Source: an uncultured Bacteroidota bacterium (lineage in GTDB: Bacteria; Bacteroidota; Bacteroidia; Bacteroidales; UBA12077). Taken from it: a stretch of 64,000 bases of DNA. The notes below the pieces were generated by a model. The model was not told where the DNA came from, ran no database searches, and was given only the letters and a program-made list of their open reading frames with translations. The position numbers were made by a program, and so were the translations under genes. This document shows positions 35,306 through 45,027 of this stretch, piece by piece. Positions within the stretch are counted from its first letter, which is position 1. The number at the start of each line of letters is the position of its first letter. Location of the stretch: the NCBI GenBank assembly GCA_913055635.1, contig CAJXLK010000016.1:1-64000 (forward strand). The letters are read 5' to 3'.

Positions 35306-38300
35306 ATGGATCAGTCCACATCACATAACGAACAAAAGCCGTTGAAGAAGGGCCCGATAGCTTATATGGCCAGGAACTCCATAGCAGCCAATTTGTTGAT
35401 GATCATATTGATTGGCGGTGGGATATGGACGGCCTATCATATGCAGAAAGAGGTATTTCCGCAATTTCAGCTGGATATTGTTGAGGTCAGTGTGGTTTAC
35501 CCGGGGGCCGCTCCGGCTGAGGTGGAAAAAGGCATTCTTCTTCCGGTAGAGGAAGCCATACGTGGGGTGCAGGGCATCAAAGAAGTAACTTCCACGGCTT
35601 ATGAGGGTGCCGGCAGGGTGAGCATTGAATTGGTGGCCGGTACCAACCGCATGAAAGCCTTTCAGGATATTGATCAGGCCGTCAACCGGATTCGTACTTT
35701 TCCCGACGACATTGAGGAACCGGAAGTGCGCCTTCAATCGCGTCAAAGAACGGTTATGGAGGTCGGGTTATACGGTGAAACCGAGATATGGACCCTTCGT
35801 AAGCTGGCTGAACGCTTGCGCGACCGGTTGCTGAGCAATGATGAGATTACACAGGTGGGAATCGGCAATGTACCGGATTATGTTACTCATGTCGAAATAC
35901 CCCGTCAACAATTGCGCAAATACAACCTTACCCTGGGCCAGGTGGCCGAGCTGATTGCCCGCTCAAGTCAGGATGTACCAGCCGGCGCCATTGAAACCAA
36001 CGCAGGTGAAATCCTCCTGCGCATGAACGAACGCAAACAATGGGCCCGGGAGTTTGGCCAGATTGATGTGGTAACCTCTTCCTCCGGAGCATCAGTTAAA
36101 CTGAGGGATATTGCCGAAATCACAGATGGTTTTGAAGAAACGGGATTCCACGGGCACTTTAACCGCCAGCCTTCAGTAAACTTACAGATTTACCGGATTG
36201 GAGATCAATCTCCCCTGGAAATAGCTGAGGCCGTTGAAAATATATTAAAGGATTTTGACCGGTCGTTGCCACCGGGGGTTCAATACCGCATTGACAACAA
36301 CAGGGCGGAGGATTACCGCCTGCGTCTTTCGCTGTTGACTGAAAACGGAATCCTGGCCATCCTGATTGTTTTATTGATTTTGGCCCTTTTCCTTGAATAC
36401 CGGTTGGCTTTCTGGGTGATGATGGGCATGGTGATCTCTTTTATTGGCGGTTTGGTTTTCCTCCCACCGGCGGGATTAAGCATCAACATGATATCCATGT
36501 TCGGATTCCTTGTGGCATTGGGCATTGTGGTTGATGATGCCATTGTGGTGGGCGAGAACATCTATTCCTATCGCCAACAGGGGGAGGGTTTTTTGGAGGC
36601 AGCCATTAAGGGCGCCCGGGATATTTCCCGGCCGGTGGTATTCAGCATTCTGACCAACATCATTGCCTTCATTCCCCTGCTTTTTATTCCCGGCACCACC
36701 GGCAAATTCTGGTGGCCGCTGCCGGCGGTGGTCATTGTGGTACTGGCGGTTTCTTTATTTGAGGCGCTTTTTATTCTACCGGCCCACTTGGGTCATGTCA
36801 GGCAAAAGCCGGTATCGGGGTTCGGAAAAACGATCAAGCGTTGGCAGGGGGCATTCAGTGAGCGTTTCCATCGTTTTGTGGACCGGCGCTACCGTCCCTT
36901 TCTTGCCTATGCGCTGGGTCACCGTTACATCACCCTGAGCATCGCGGTTTCTACCCTGCTTGTGGTGGGGGCTTATGCCTACAGCGATCATATGGGGATG
37001 ATCATGATGCCGGAAGTGGCCGCCGATGAGATTGAGGCCGGGGTGAGCCTGCCGGTGAGCACAACTCCCCGCCAGGCAGCCCGGGTAGCCAGCGACATCA
37101 CCGAATCAACCTACCGCATGTTTGAACAGCACAACCTCTTTGAAGTGGCCGAGGGCATTAAGACCAATGTGCGCGGACAAAACTTTATCGATGTGGAGAT
37201 TGTCATGAAACCGCCAACCCAGCGGGAGATGACTTCCCAGCAGGTGATCGAACTGTGGCGCGATGAAATTGGCGATCTTAAAGGCATTGATCAGATTACC
37301 TTTGAAGCGGAGAGTGGCCCGGGTGGCTGGCAGCAAGATATAAGTGTTGACCTGAGCCATTCCGACATTGAGGTTTTGGAGCAGGCCAGTGAGGCCTTCT
37401 TCCAACGGGTTGAGTCGTTTGAAGCCACCCGCGATGTCAACGACAACTACAACAAAGGCAAACCCCAGTATGATTTTAAGTTGCTGGAAGAGGGGCGCAA
37501 TTTGGGATTGACTTCCTCGGCTGTGGGCCGTCAGATCCGCAGTGCTTTTTATGGGGCCCTGGCCATGCGCCAGCTGCGGGGAACCAACGAGATTGAAGTG
37601 CGCGTCAAACTTCCTAAACATCAACGCGAGGAGGTTCATCACCTGGAGGATTATGTCATTTATACCCCGCAAGGCACCGAGGTACCCCTGATGGATGTGG
37701 TTCAGGTGGAAGAAGGGGAGGCTTTTACCAGCATCAACCGCCGCGACGGGCGCCGGGTGATCACCGTGGGCATGGACGTGGAGCCTGCCAATGCCGTTAG
37801 CCGGGTGCTTGAGTCGATCAGCCAGGAGGTTTTGCCACAGCTCCGGGCTGACTTCCCCGGTATAACCTGGAGCTTTGAAGGTAGCCAGGCTGAAATGCGC
37901 GAATCAACCCAAGTGCTGTGGGGCGGCTTTGCCCTGGCCCTGATGATCATCTATGCCTTACTGGCCATCGCTTTTGGTAGCTACCTCCAGCCCCTGATCG
38001 TGATGGCCGCCATCCCCTTTGGAATATTCGGTGCCGTGATCGGCCATATCCTTTTGGGATACGACCTGTCGCTGATCAGCCTGATGGGGGTGATCGCCCT
38101 GTCCGGGGTGGTGGTCAACGATTCGCTGATTATGATCGATTATGCCAACAAAAAACGCTCGGGCCTGAGCGTTTTTCAAGCCATTCATGAGGCCGGGATA
38201 CGCAGGTTCCGCCCCATTATCCTGACCACCCTGACTACTTTCGGTGGTTTGACCCCCATTATCCTTGAAACATCGAGGCAGGCCAGCTACCTCATCCCCA

Positions 38301-38434
38301 TGGCCATATCCCTGGGCTTCGGGATTGTCTTTGCCACGGGCATCATCCTGGTGATCGTCCCCAGCCTCTATATGATCCTTGAGGATGTGACGGCCAGAGT
38401 AGCCCCTCGCTCAAGGAACCCCGCTAAAAAATAA
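35306..38434 (+). CDS. RND family efflux pump, inner-membrane transporter
   Basis: Proton-driven pump of the AcrB/MexF superfamily, 1042 residues, 12 expected membrane segments with two large periplasmic loops. Visible are the N-terminal segment after [16 protein letters not shown], the proton-relay Asp pair in TM4 ([15 protein letters not shown]), and the second-half equivalent [19 protein letters not shown] with [13 protein letters not shown]. Substrate cannot be inferred; the short loops and sequence are closer to the efflux than the metal (HME) type. The gene is third in the operon, downstream of the palindromic array. No regulator gene is adjacent. Confidence 0.93.
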   Translation: MDQSTSHNEQKPLKKGPIAYMARNSIAANLLMIILIGGGIWTAYHMQKEVFPQFQLDIVEVSVVYPGAAPAEVEKGILLPVEEAIRGVQGIKEVTSTAYEGAGRVSIELVAGTNRMKAFQDIDQAVNRIRTFPDDIEEPEVRLQSRQRTVMEVGLYGETEIWTLRKLAERLRDRLLSNDEITQVGIGNVPDYVTHVEIPRQQLRKYNLTLGQVAELIARSSQDVPAGAIETNAGEILLRMNERKQWAREFGQIDVVTSSSGASVKLRDIAEITDGFEETGFHGHFNRQPSVNLQIYRIGDQSPLEIAEAVENILKDFDRSLPPGVQYRIDNNRAEDYRLRLSLLTENGILAILIVLLILALFLEYRLAFWVMMGMVISFIGGLVFLPPAGLSINMISMFGFLVALGIVVDDAIVVGENIYSYRQQGEGFLEAAIKGARDISRPVVFSILTNIIAFIPLLFIPGTTGKFWWPLPAVVIVVLAVSLFEALFILPAHLGHVRQKPVSGFGKTIKRWQGAFSERFHRFVDRRYRPFLAYALGHRYITLSIAVSTLLVVGAYAYSDHMGMIMMPEVAADEIEAGVSLPVSTTPRQAARVASDITESTYRMFEQHNLFEVAEGIKTNVRGQNFIDVEIVMKPPTQREMTSQQVIELWRDEIGDLKGIDQITFEAESGPGGWQQDISVDLSHSDIEVLEQASEAFFQRVESFEATRDVNDNYNKGKPQYDFKLLEEGRNLGLTSSAVGRQIRSAFYGALAMRQLRGTNEIEVRVKLPKHQREEVHHLEDYVIYTPQGTEVPLMDVVQVEEGEAFTSINRRDGRRVITVGMDVEPANAVSRVLESISQEVLPQLRADFPGITWSFEGSQAEMRESTQVLWGGFALALMIIYALLAIAFGSYLQPLIVMAAIPFGIFGAVIGHILLGYDLSLISLMGVIALSGVVVNDSLIMIDYANKKRSGLSVFQAIHEAGIRRFRPIILTTLTTFGGLTPIILETSRQASYLIPMAISLGFGIVFATGIILVIVPSLYMILEDVTARVAPRSRNPAKK

Positions 38435-38460
38435 CCCCGCGGGGGGCAGCTCTGTTAAAA

Positions 38461-38598
38461 GCCCCCGCTTAGCAGGGTTAAGTTTGGAGGTAACGAAAAA
38501 GACCCCGCTAAGCGGGGTTAAGTTTGGAGGTAACGAAAAAGCCCCCGCTAGCAGGGTTAAGTTTGGAGGTAACGAAAAAGACCCCGCTAAGCGGGGTC
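38461..38598. repeat. 40-bp tandem repeat with GC palindromes after the pump gene
   Basis: Three units of about 40 bp (CCCCGCTAAGCGGGG-type core plus TTAAGTTTGGAGGTAACGAA) and a fourth core ending at 38598. Two cores have an A in place of the second arm's first G (AGCAGGG). They lie between the pump gene and the convergent betaine-binding gene and may act as transcription ends. Confidence 0.9.
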
Positions 38599-38694
38599 GT
38601 GTAAGATCTCTGGTCGTTGCTATAACCACCAGCTCGACACAAGGCTGAATTGAGTTCCTGCAGGGTAAATCCCTGTTTTTCACCCAATAAGGAC

Positions 38695-39576
38695 TTAATC
38701 AAGCCATTCTTTAGGCATCCATGACTGAAGCAGCTCTTTGTGTTCGCCATACCACTTTTGGGCCGCCTTGTCTTCATCTTCCATGTTTTCAAAGGTCATC
38801 ATCAGATCGGACAGGTGTTGTTCATTCATGTAAAAATTTCCGAGGAATTCCTTGAAACCGGGCTTTTCTTGGGTGAAGCCCTTCCGGGTGATGATGTAGG
38901 CTTTTTCAGTGGGATAGATCCCCTTGGGATCCTCAAGGTATTTTAGATCGTACATGGCCCATTTGTGATGGGGCTTCCAGCCCGTGATGACCACCCATTG
39001 CTTTTGATTGACAGCCTTTTTGAGGCTGGCCATCATGGCCGGGCCGCTGGAGGTGATTTGCTTGTATTCAAGGCCATAAGCTTCGATGGCACGCTCGGTG
39101 TCTTTATGAATGCCTGCCCCGCTGCCAATGCCAATGATTCTGCCATCAAACTTTTCTTTGTTCGCGTTCAGTTCATTGATGGAATTGATGTTTACATATT
39201 CGGGAACCACCAGGCCTGTGGAAGCATAGTCAAATGAAATGCCGGCTTTGTCCAGCTGATCACCGTATTTTTCCCAATACTCAGCATGCGTTTGGGGCAG
39301 CCACGATTCCAGGAATATATCTCCGTCGCCCTTTGCCAGAGAGGCATAGATGGGTCCCGGCTCAATCAGAATCATACGGGTGGGAATGCCCACATCTTCT
39401 AACGCCAGTTCGGTTACCTTGGTCATGGCAATCGTCTCCGCCCAGTTTCCACTGTAAATCACAACTTCTTCCTGTTGATCCTTTTGATCTTTTTGGGAAG
39501 CATTTTTACAGGAAAAAACAGCCATTGCCAATGAAATCATCAACAAGATGCCAATTGTCGCATGTAATTTTCTCAT
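38695..39576 (-). CDS. Glycine betaine/choline-type ABC substrate-binding lipoprotein (OpuAC-like), orphan
   Basis: 293-residue periplasmic binding protein. The signal ends in FSCKN, a lipobox-like site (Cys at about residue 23). The OpuAC-type sequence starts VVIYSGNWAETIAMTKV and includes ILIEPGPIYASLAKGDGDIF, LESWLPQTHAEYWEKYG, and GWKPHHKWAMYDLKYL, which carries aromatic residues of the kind that form the betaine cage. No permease or ATPase gene lies nearby, so it must work with a distant transporter or have another role. Confidence 0.88.
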   Translation of the reverse strand: MRKLHATIGILLMISLAMAVFSCKNASQKDQKDQQEEVVIYSGNWAETIAMTKVTELALEDVGIPTRMILIEPGPIYASLAKGDGDIFLESWLPQTHAEYWEKYGDQLDKAGISFDYASTGLVVPEYVNINSINELNANKEKFDGRIIGIGSGAGIHKDTERAIEAYGLEYKQITSSGPAMMASLKKAVNQKQWVVITGWKPHHKWAMYDLKYLEDPKGIYPTEKAYIITRKGFTQEKPGFKEFLGNFYMNEQHLSDLMMTFENMEDEDKAAQKWYGEHKELLQSWMPKEWLD

Positions 39577-39604
39577 AAAATCAATTTTTAATGTTTGCTC
39601 TTTA

Positions 39605-39636
39605 CAAAAGTAAAGGGATATTCTTTGAAAAACAAT
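39605..39636 (-). promoter_or_regulatory. Promoter of the betaine-binding gene
   Basis: On the minus strand, ATTG (39636-39633), a 20-nt spacer and TACTTTTG (39612-39605), matching TAnnTTTG. It lies about 30 nt before the start codon. Confidence 0.55.
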
Positions 39637-39980
39637 TTTATGAAGGTTAATTCATGAACCCGGCTTTTTTTGGCCATCATTTCCGATGCCACTCCATTGG
39701 CAGAAAAAGAGTGGCAACTGAGCAACCTGCTGACCTCAAAATGTTTGTATGATGTTGCCATGCATGGTGACCCCAGGTGTTGCAAACGCGATACCTTCCT
39801 CTCGATACGAAGAGCGGTAGCATTTATCAGCCAACATTTGCATGTGGAACTTGGTGATTCGCCGATTGTTTGTCGCCACTACACCAGGAATCAACAATGC
39901 AGGCAACATCAATGCCCATTTTTCCGGCCTCATGAAGTGAGCCTCGCGTGCGACTTTTGGCAGCCTGTTCGATGGCCAAC
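39637..39980. other. Intergenic, possible gene relic
   Basis: About 340 bp. A minus-strand frame at 39736-39933 reads like ordinary protein (MRPEKWALMLPALLIPG) but is short, has no recognisable domain, and starts next to the following gene. It could be a decayed transposon end; I do not call it. Confidence 0.35.
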
Positions 39981-40394
39981 CTATTCTCCCATTATTACCT
40001 TCCAGGTCCCTTCCTTTTTGACCAGCGACATGGATTCGGACCTGTCGGCTTCGCCATTGTTGTAGGTAATCGAATATTGCACAAAGGCGTGGCCCGGGGC
40101 TATTTTTTCATTGTTGTATTGTTCTTCTTCAATGCTTATTTCCTTAATTCCCTCCTTGTCCTGAATTTCCTTGACGACATCGGGAATGATGAGTTCCTTC
40201 CACTGGTCTTCCGAAAAAGAGGGTTGGCCTTCTGGCATAGCAGTAATGGCCATTAATGTGGCCGCGTCTTGGTTTTCTATCGCGTGAATCCATTTCTTTA
40301 CGGTTCCACCCGGTGTGGCCGGCTCTTTACTACAACTTGACACAAGCAAAGCGATAAGTAGTACGCCGGTTAAAATCTGAAGGTGCTGTTTCAT
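39981..40394 (-). CDS. DUF4878-like lipoprotein
   Basis: 137-residue protein with a lipoprotein signal (lipobox VSSC, Cys at about residue 21). The mature part matches the small NTF2-like fold of DUF4878: PGGTVKKWIHAIENQDAATL, an internal helix pair, and a final strand pair ending in KKEGTWKVIMGE. This family often appears as periplasmic proteins of unknown role. It stands alone, with no partner gene. Confidence 0.75.
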   Translation of the reverse strand: MKQHLQILTGVLLIALLVSSCSKEPATPGGTVKKWIHAIENQDAATLMAITAMPEGQPSFSEDQWKELIIPDVVKEIQDKEGIKEISIEEEQYNNEKIAPGHAFVQYSITYNNGEADRSESMSLVKKEGTWKVIMGE

Positions 40395-40589
40395 GGTTGG
40401 GTGTTTTTGATCCTACTCATATGGCTTTTCGGATGACGCCCCGTTTTTTTGAGTGGGTTCTGGTCTCCACGTTCAGTTTTGAATGAACTTAAAGAAGCCC
40501 TTTAAAAGTCCTTTTTGTTTTGAAAAAGTTTTTATCCCGTATCCAAAAAGTTCATAGCTTCCTGGGCAGAATAAGGTAAAGGCAAAAGT

Positions 40590-40630
40590 TCAGCCCCGAA
40601 AAAGCCTTTCAAAGGTTGATTCGGGGCTGA
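40590..40630 (-). terminator. Terminator after the T9SS cargo gene
   Basis: TCAGCCCCGAA (40590-40600) pairs with TTCGGGGCTGA (40620-40630), a perfect 11-bp stem starting 6 nt after the stop codon. On the minus strand a weak T-run (ACTTTTGCC) follows. Confidence 0.7.
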
Positions 40631-40635
40631 GTTAG

Positions 40636-43416
40636 CTATTCAATGATCAGTCGGCGGATATAAGGCTTACCACCGGAGATGATTTGAATGGTGTACATTC
40701 CGGAGGGCCACCCCCCGATGTCCATTTTATGGATTGAACGTTTTTTGCCCGGGGCAAGCTGTTTGTTATATACCACGCGCCCGTCAGCAGCGATGCATTG
40801 GATGAAGGTTGCTTCGCGCTCCAGACCTAAGCATTCAATATTCAACTGATTGCGGGCGGGATTGGGGTAGATCCGTATTTTGGAATTGGTCTCTGACTGC
40901 CCCAATCCGGAGGCATTTTGAATGGTGATCGTCACCACATCGGTAGCCTGACAGGCATGTTCATCAGTAACCTCTACCCAGAACTCATGATCACCGGGAA
41001 GATATTCCGAACCTACAACGGTAAAGGTCCGGCTGGTGGAACGGTCCTGCCAGAGATAGCTTTCAAAACTGCCCGGATCCAGCACCAGGGACTGTTCAGT
41101 GGTGATGGTCTGGTCCGGGCCCAGGTACACCTCGGGTTTTTCATAGACGGTAAGGGTTAGTCGATAGGAGCTGTCGCAGCCGTGAATGGTGACCAAAGAA
41201 TCTCCATAAACTCCGCTGTTCTGGTACTGTTGTCCGTGCCACAGATAGGTTTCGCCTTCACAGATAGCGGCTGTTTCCTGAAAGTAGTAGCTTGGATAAG
41301 CCATTAGGGCCAGCCGGTATATGCTGTCGCAGCCATGATGGGTCAACAACGAATCATAGTACATGCCTGTTTTACTATAGGAGTTGCCGCGCCAAAAATA
41401 GCTTCTGCCCTGGCATATGGTGGCCGTATGGTTAAACTGATACGAGGAGCTGGTCATGCAGGTGAGCCGGTATACACTGTCACAACCTTGTGTGGTGAGG
41501 AGTGAATCGGTATAGTTTCCTGCCTGGGTGATCAGGTTGCCCCGCCATAAGCCAGTGTCACCCTGACACAACCTTAATGTATCTTCCATAAGATAGTTGG
41601 GGTTCACCGACAGGTGAAGCTGAATGATGCTGTCCCTGCCATATCTGTCGATTCGGGTTATAAAGTAGGTTCCGGTTTCGGTGTATCCTGCATAAGATTG
41701 GCCATTGCATATGTTTTTATATACCATCGTGGTATCGGAATAATATCCATATATCCGGATGCTGTCCCGATTGGAGCAGCCAAACCCGTCGGTTACTTCT
41801 ACCCAGTATAACCCAGGCTGGCTAACCGTCAGGGTGGATTCGGTGCTGTTGTCGTTCCAGAGGTAGGTATTAAAGTCACCGGGGTCCAGCACCATGGTTT
41901 GATCACCAGCGATGGAGGTGTCCTTTCCCAGATCCGGTTGCGGCAATTCATTGAGGGTAATTTCGAGTGAATCGGCCGGGAGGCTGGTACATCCGGCCTC
42001 ATTTTGGATGACCAGGCTGTACTGGCCGCCTTCGGTAATACTGATGGTTTGAGTGGTTGCTCCGTTCGACCAGAGGTATGCGGCAGCAGGGGAAGAGGTC
42101 AGGCGCGCCGTATCGCCCCGGCAAACCACCGGACCTTCTAACACTTCAATGACCGGTTTATCGGGCGCCTCGTAGATCGTTACCAGCAGAGAGTCGGAAT
42201 AGGGGCCTGGGGCACAGTTATTGATCCCCCTGACCATGATCCAGGCCTGACCGGTATATAAATTATTCCAGGCTACCCTGGCTGTGGTGTCTTCACCCGT
42301 GATCTCTCCCGCTTCAGGAGGATATAGTTTCCATTCATACCCCTCGGCATGGTGGGTCGACTCGGTTACGTAACCCGTATCGCTGGGATTGGGGCACAAA
42401 CTGGTGGCGCCTAAAGGCAGGGCTGGTTTGAGCGGAGGCTGACAATCTTTAATTTGAAAAGAATCACCCCGGGTCATACTCCATCTTCCCAGTGAATCCT
42501 TTACCCGCATGCCAATGGCATGATCCCCAAAAGACATTTCTCCGAGCGCTGCCTCGACCAACACCTCAATGGTGTCGCCTTTGGTAATGGGATAGCCTGT
42601 GGCACGGCCTGCTCCCGGATCATCATTGAGGAAGTATTCCATTTGGGTGATCGGGATTTTTTCAGCACTCAGGGGTTGTTGTTGGACATAAAATGTGCCG
42701 CCTTCATAAAGCGACCACGCTCCCTGGGCATCCTGGAAGCGCAGAAACAACCGGTGCATGCCGGTGACTAACCCTTCAACCGAAACCCGACCGGCCCAAT
42801 CAAGAGTATCCCTGGGGGTTAACTCCAGTGGTTGGCCGTTGCCGATACCCGGATCATTGTCAAAATAGTATTCGGCCTGGCTGATGCGGATGGCCGAATC
42901 ATTTACATGAATGGGCTGTACATAAAAAGGGTTGCCTTCATACAGGCCGGGTTGGCCATTGGAATCCCGGTAGCGCACGTACAAACGATGCATGCCAGGG
43001 GATAGACTGTTAACCGAAATATTATGCATCAAATCCAAAGTGTCTGAAACCTGGAAAGAAAGCGGCGTCCCCTGACCGATGCCCGGATCCCGGTCAAAAA
43101 AATATTCCGCCCCGGCCAATTCCGAAGCGCTGAATGATTCGGCGGAGGGCTCAATATAAAAAGCCCCGCCCTCCTGAATGCTCCAGGCTGTGTCGCCCAT
43201 CGTGAAACGAACATAGAGGTTGTGCATCCCCGGACTTAACCCGTCTGTTGGGATATCCGAGTTTATTGTTATCGTATCTCCTGAGTTTAAACCGATGGGC
43301 TGGCCCATGCCGATGCCGGGATCCCGGTCGAAGAAATATTCGGCCCCGGTGATCTGCTGGGCCCCAACCAGAATAGGTACCCCAAGAAAAATCAATACAA
43401 ACAAGATCTGCTTCAT
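40636..43416 (-). CDS. Large secreted repeat protein with T9SS sorting domain
   Basis: 926 residues, exported: signal peptide MKQILFVLIFLGVPILVGAQ. Residues 20-310 hold four repeats of about 70 residues built on AEYFFDRDPGIGxG ... LSPGMHxLYVRFxD ... GGxFYVQP. A PKD-like domain follows (CPNPSDTG ... GINNCAPG), then two Ig/SprB-like strands (YLWSNGATTQTISI, YLWNDNSTESTLTV). Next are four repeats with the pattern C-x-G-x-x-Y ... DSLxTxxGCDSxYRL, and a T9SS type-A C-terminus (IRIYPNPARNQ ... YIRRLIIE). No catalytic site is seen; an adhesin or surface-structure role is plausible. The leader carries a degenerate copy of the dispersed hairpin. Confidence 0.85.
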   Translation of the reverse strand: MKQILFVLIFLGVPILVGAQQITGAEYFFDRDPGIGMGQPIGLNSGDTITINSDIPTDGLSPGMHNLYVRFTMGDTAWSIQEGGAFYIEPSAESFSASELAGAEYFFDRDPGIGQGTPLSFQVSDTLDLMHNISVNSLSPGMHRLYVRYRDSNGQPGLYEGNPFYVQPIHVNDSAIRISQAEYYFDNDPGIGNGQPLELTPRDTLDWAGRVSVEGLVTGMHRLFLRFQDAQGAWSLYEGGTFYVQQQPLSAEKIPITQMEYFLNDDPGAGRATGYPITKGDTIEVLVEAALGEMSFGDHAIGMRVKDSLGRWSMTRGDSFQIKDCQPPLKPALPLGATSLCPNPSDTGYVTESTHHAEGYEWKLYPPEAGEITGEDTTARVAWNNLYTGQAWIMVRGINNCAPGPYSDSLLVTIYEAPDKPVIEVLEGPVVCRGDTARLTSSPAAAYLWSNGATTQTISITEGGQYSLVIQNEAGCTSLPADSLEITLNELPQPDLGKDTSIAGDQTMVLDPGDFNTYLWNDNSTESTLTVSQPGLYWVEVTDGFGCSNRDSIRIYGYYSDTTMVYKNICNGQSYAGYTETGTYFITRIDRYGRDSIIQLHLSVNPNYLMEDTLRLCQGDTGLWRGNLITQAGNYTDSLLTTQGCDSVYRLTCMTSSSYQFNHTATICQGRSYFWRGNSYSKTGMYYDSLLTHHGCDSIYRLALMAYPSYYFQETAAICEGETYLWHGQQYQNSGVYGDSLVTIHGCDSSYRLTLTVYEKPEVYLGPDQTITTEQSLVLDPGSFESYLWQDRSTSRTFTVVGSEYLPGDHEFWVEVTDEHACQATDVVTITIQNASGLGQSETNSKIRIYPNPARNQLNIECLGLEREATFIQCIAADGRVVYNKQLAPGKKRSIHKMDIGGWPSGMYTIQIISGGKPYIRRLIIE

Positions 43417-43488
43417 GGGTTGACTTATTAACGTTTGTAAATCAGCATGCTATTGAACCATCATCGTGTTTTTCGCCCCCTATCGCCA

Positions 43489-43545
43489 GGGAACCCGCAT
43501 GCTTTATATATAAAATGTACCCCGTTTAGTGAGGCCAGTGGAATG
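43489..43545 (-). promoter_or_regulatory. Degenerate dispersed leader element, copy F
   Basis: Read on the minus strand it contains CCACTGGCCTCACTAAACGG and, after a TATATA stretch, GCATGCGGGTTCC, resembling the loop and 3' arm of copies B-D. The 5' arm is no longer complementary. It ends about 73 nt before the T9SS cargo start, sense orientation. Confidence 0.4.
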
Positions 43546-43575
43546 TTTTATAAAAAAAATCAATCAGCCGGCAGC

Positions 43576-44604
43576 CTATTCCTGATGGCGGGCTTTGACT
43601 TGTATCTTAAGTTCTCCGCCTGGAGGGAGGATGTTGTTGATCACTTCCATCTCAATGATTTGTGGAATGGAAGGCATACCGGAATAAAGTTCATCGCCCG
43701 ATTGGGGGAAGGGATGGGTGCCACCATATATGCCCACGTTTTTCCCATCGGTGCCGGCTTGATGGCCCGGTGAAGCTTCCGCCAGGTGAAAGTCATTTTC
43801 CCAGTCCCATTCTGTCGATTCAGCTTGTACAAATAAGGGATCCTGGTTGACGATGTTGTTGCTGGCGGTGTTGTCCCCATAATCAAAGGTATAATCGGCG
43901 CTGCCATAAGAAAGGTTGTTTCGGAAAGTGCTGTTGCTGACCCCGTCGGTCCTTTCTAAAAATATATTGTTGGATATCAGTGAGTTATTCACATTGCTGA
44001 ATGCGTTCTTAAAAAACAGATTGTTCTTAATGGTAACCGAGTAGCACGCTCCGTTAATTCGGGCCAGCATGATGTTGTTCAGGATCAGTGTATTGGTTAC
44101 ATCATCATTGATGTTTATGTTCCCCTGATGGATGTTGTTCTTGACAACCCAGGAATGTCCTTTGATATCAATTGATTGCACATGGCATCGTTCCAGGTGG
44201 ATGTTGCCGATGCCATCCTGGCTATTGATGCCATAGGTGAAATCAAAGCCCATGATGTGGCTGTTTGCCGGCGAACTGATGGTATCATCCCCCGCATAAT
44301 TGGACTCTATGATGTATTCCAGTTCGATCCGGTTTACTTGTGTTTTGAGCTGCTCGCTGTTGGGATTGTAACCGGCTCCGATGAGGACCAGCCTTTTGTT
44401 GAGTACAATTACCCCGTAGTTGTTTTGAGAGCCGCTCACGTAAAGGGTGTCTCCATCAGCCACCACGGCACTGTCGATGGCCGCCTGCAAATCCTTGAAA
44501 TGGGCCGGGGATTCGGGTTTGTTGTCTACCGTCCAGATGGTGGCTTTAGCACTTACTACCATCAGAGACATCAATACAAGGATTGGTAATGCTTTGAATT
44601 TCAT
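43576..44604 (-). CDS. Secreted right-handed beta-helix protein
   Basis: 342-residue exported protein. The ATG at 44604 starts a signal peptide (MKFKALPILVLMSLMVVSAK). The body opens with AHFKDLQAAIDSAVVADGDT followed by LYVSG, the classic start of pectate-lyase-like and DUF1565-type beta helices. Coils with Asn ladders follow: NNIHQGNININ, TLILNNIML, IKNNLFFKNAF, LISNNIFLE, STFRNNLSYG. It ends with a short tail without a T9SS motif. No carbohydrate-active residues are evident, so the substrate is unknown. It is alone on this strand. Confidence 0.8.
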   Translation of the reverse strand: MKFKALPILVLMSLMVVSAKATIWTVDNKPESPAHFKDLQAAIDSAVVADGDTLYVSGSQNNYGVIVLNKRLVLIGAGYNPNSEQLKTQVNRIELEYIIESNYAGDDTISSPANSHIMGFDFTYGINSQDGIGNIHLERCHVQSIDIKGHSWVVKNNIHQGNININDDVTNTLILNNIMLARINGACYSVTIKNNLFFKNAFSNVNNSLISNNIFLERTDGVSNSTFRNNLSYGSADYTFDYGDNTASNNIVNQDPLFVQAESTEWDWENDFHLAEASPGHQAGTDGKNVGIYGGTHPFPQSGDELYSGMPSIPQIIEMEVINNILPPGGELKIQVKARHQE

Positions 44605-45027
44605 AGTCTTTGGGTTTAGGGTGAACAATAGGGTTGTTTGATGTTTATGATGAATTATCCGATAGCGACTTGGTGGCTCTTCCCCCCTGGGCTTACATGG
44701 AGATTTGCCCCGGTTTAAAAAATTGTTTATTAGAAGCTCAATCATTCAATCGGTATAATCATTTTTTGTGTTAAATTTTTTAGAAAATTTTACAGTTCTC
44801 CATATATTGGGGTGTTGGCAGGTCATGGCACGGAAGAGGAATTGGGCAAATGATTTTTCGGGGAAGCCTGTCTGGTGGTATAACCATAAGATCCATAAAG
44901 TATAAAGTAGTTTCAGAGTAATGGGGTTGGCATCTTTTTAGAATTAAAATTACTCTATGGAAATCAAGGTTATAGAGAGAAAGGAATAAAAAGATGACGG
45001 GGATCAATCTTTTAAAAACACATTCTT
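44605..45027. other. Intergenic, no gene seen
   Basis: About 420 bp between two divergent genes. No RNA gene, repeat or exact consensus promoter recognised. Confidence 0.5.

Noticed and set aside
39736-39933. 65-codon minus-strand gene, possible transposase remnant
   Set aside because: Reads like protein in part, but no family can be named and no inverted repeats flank it.
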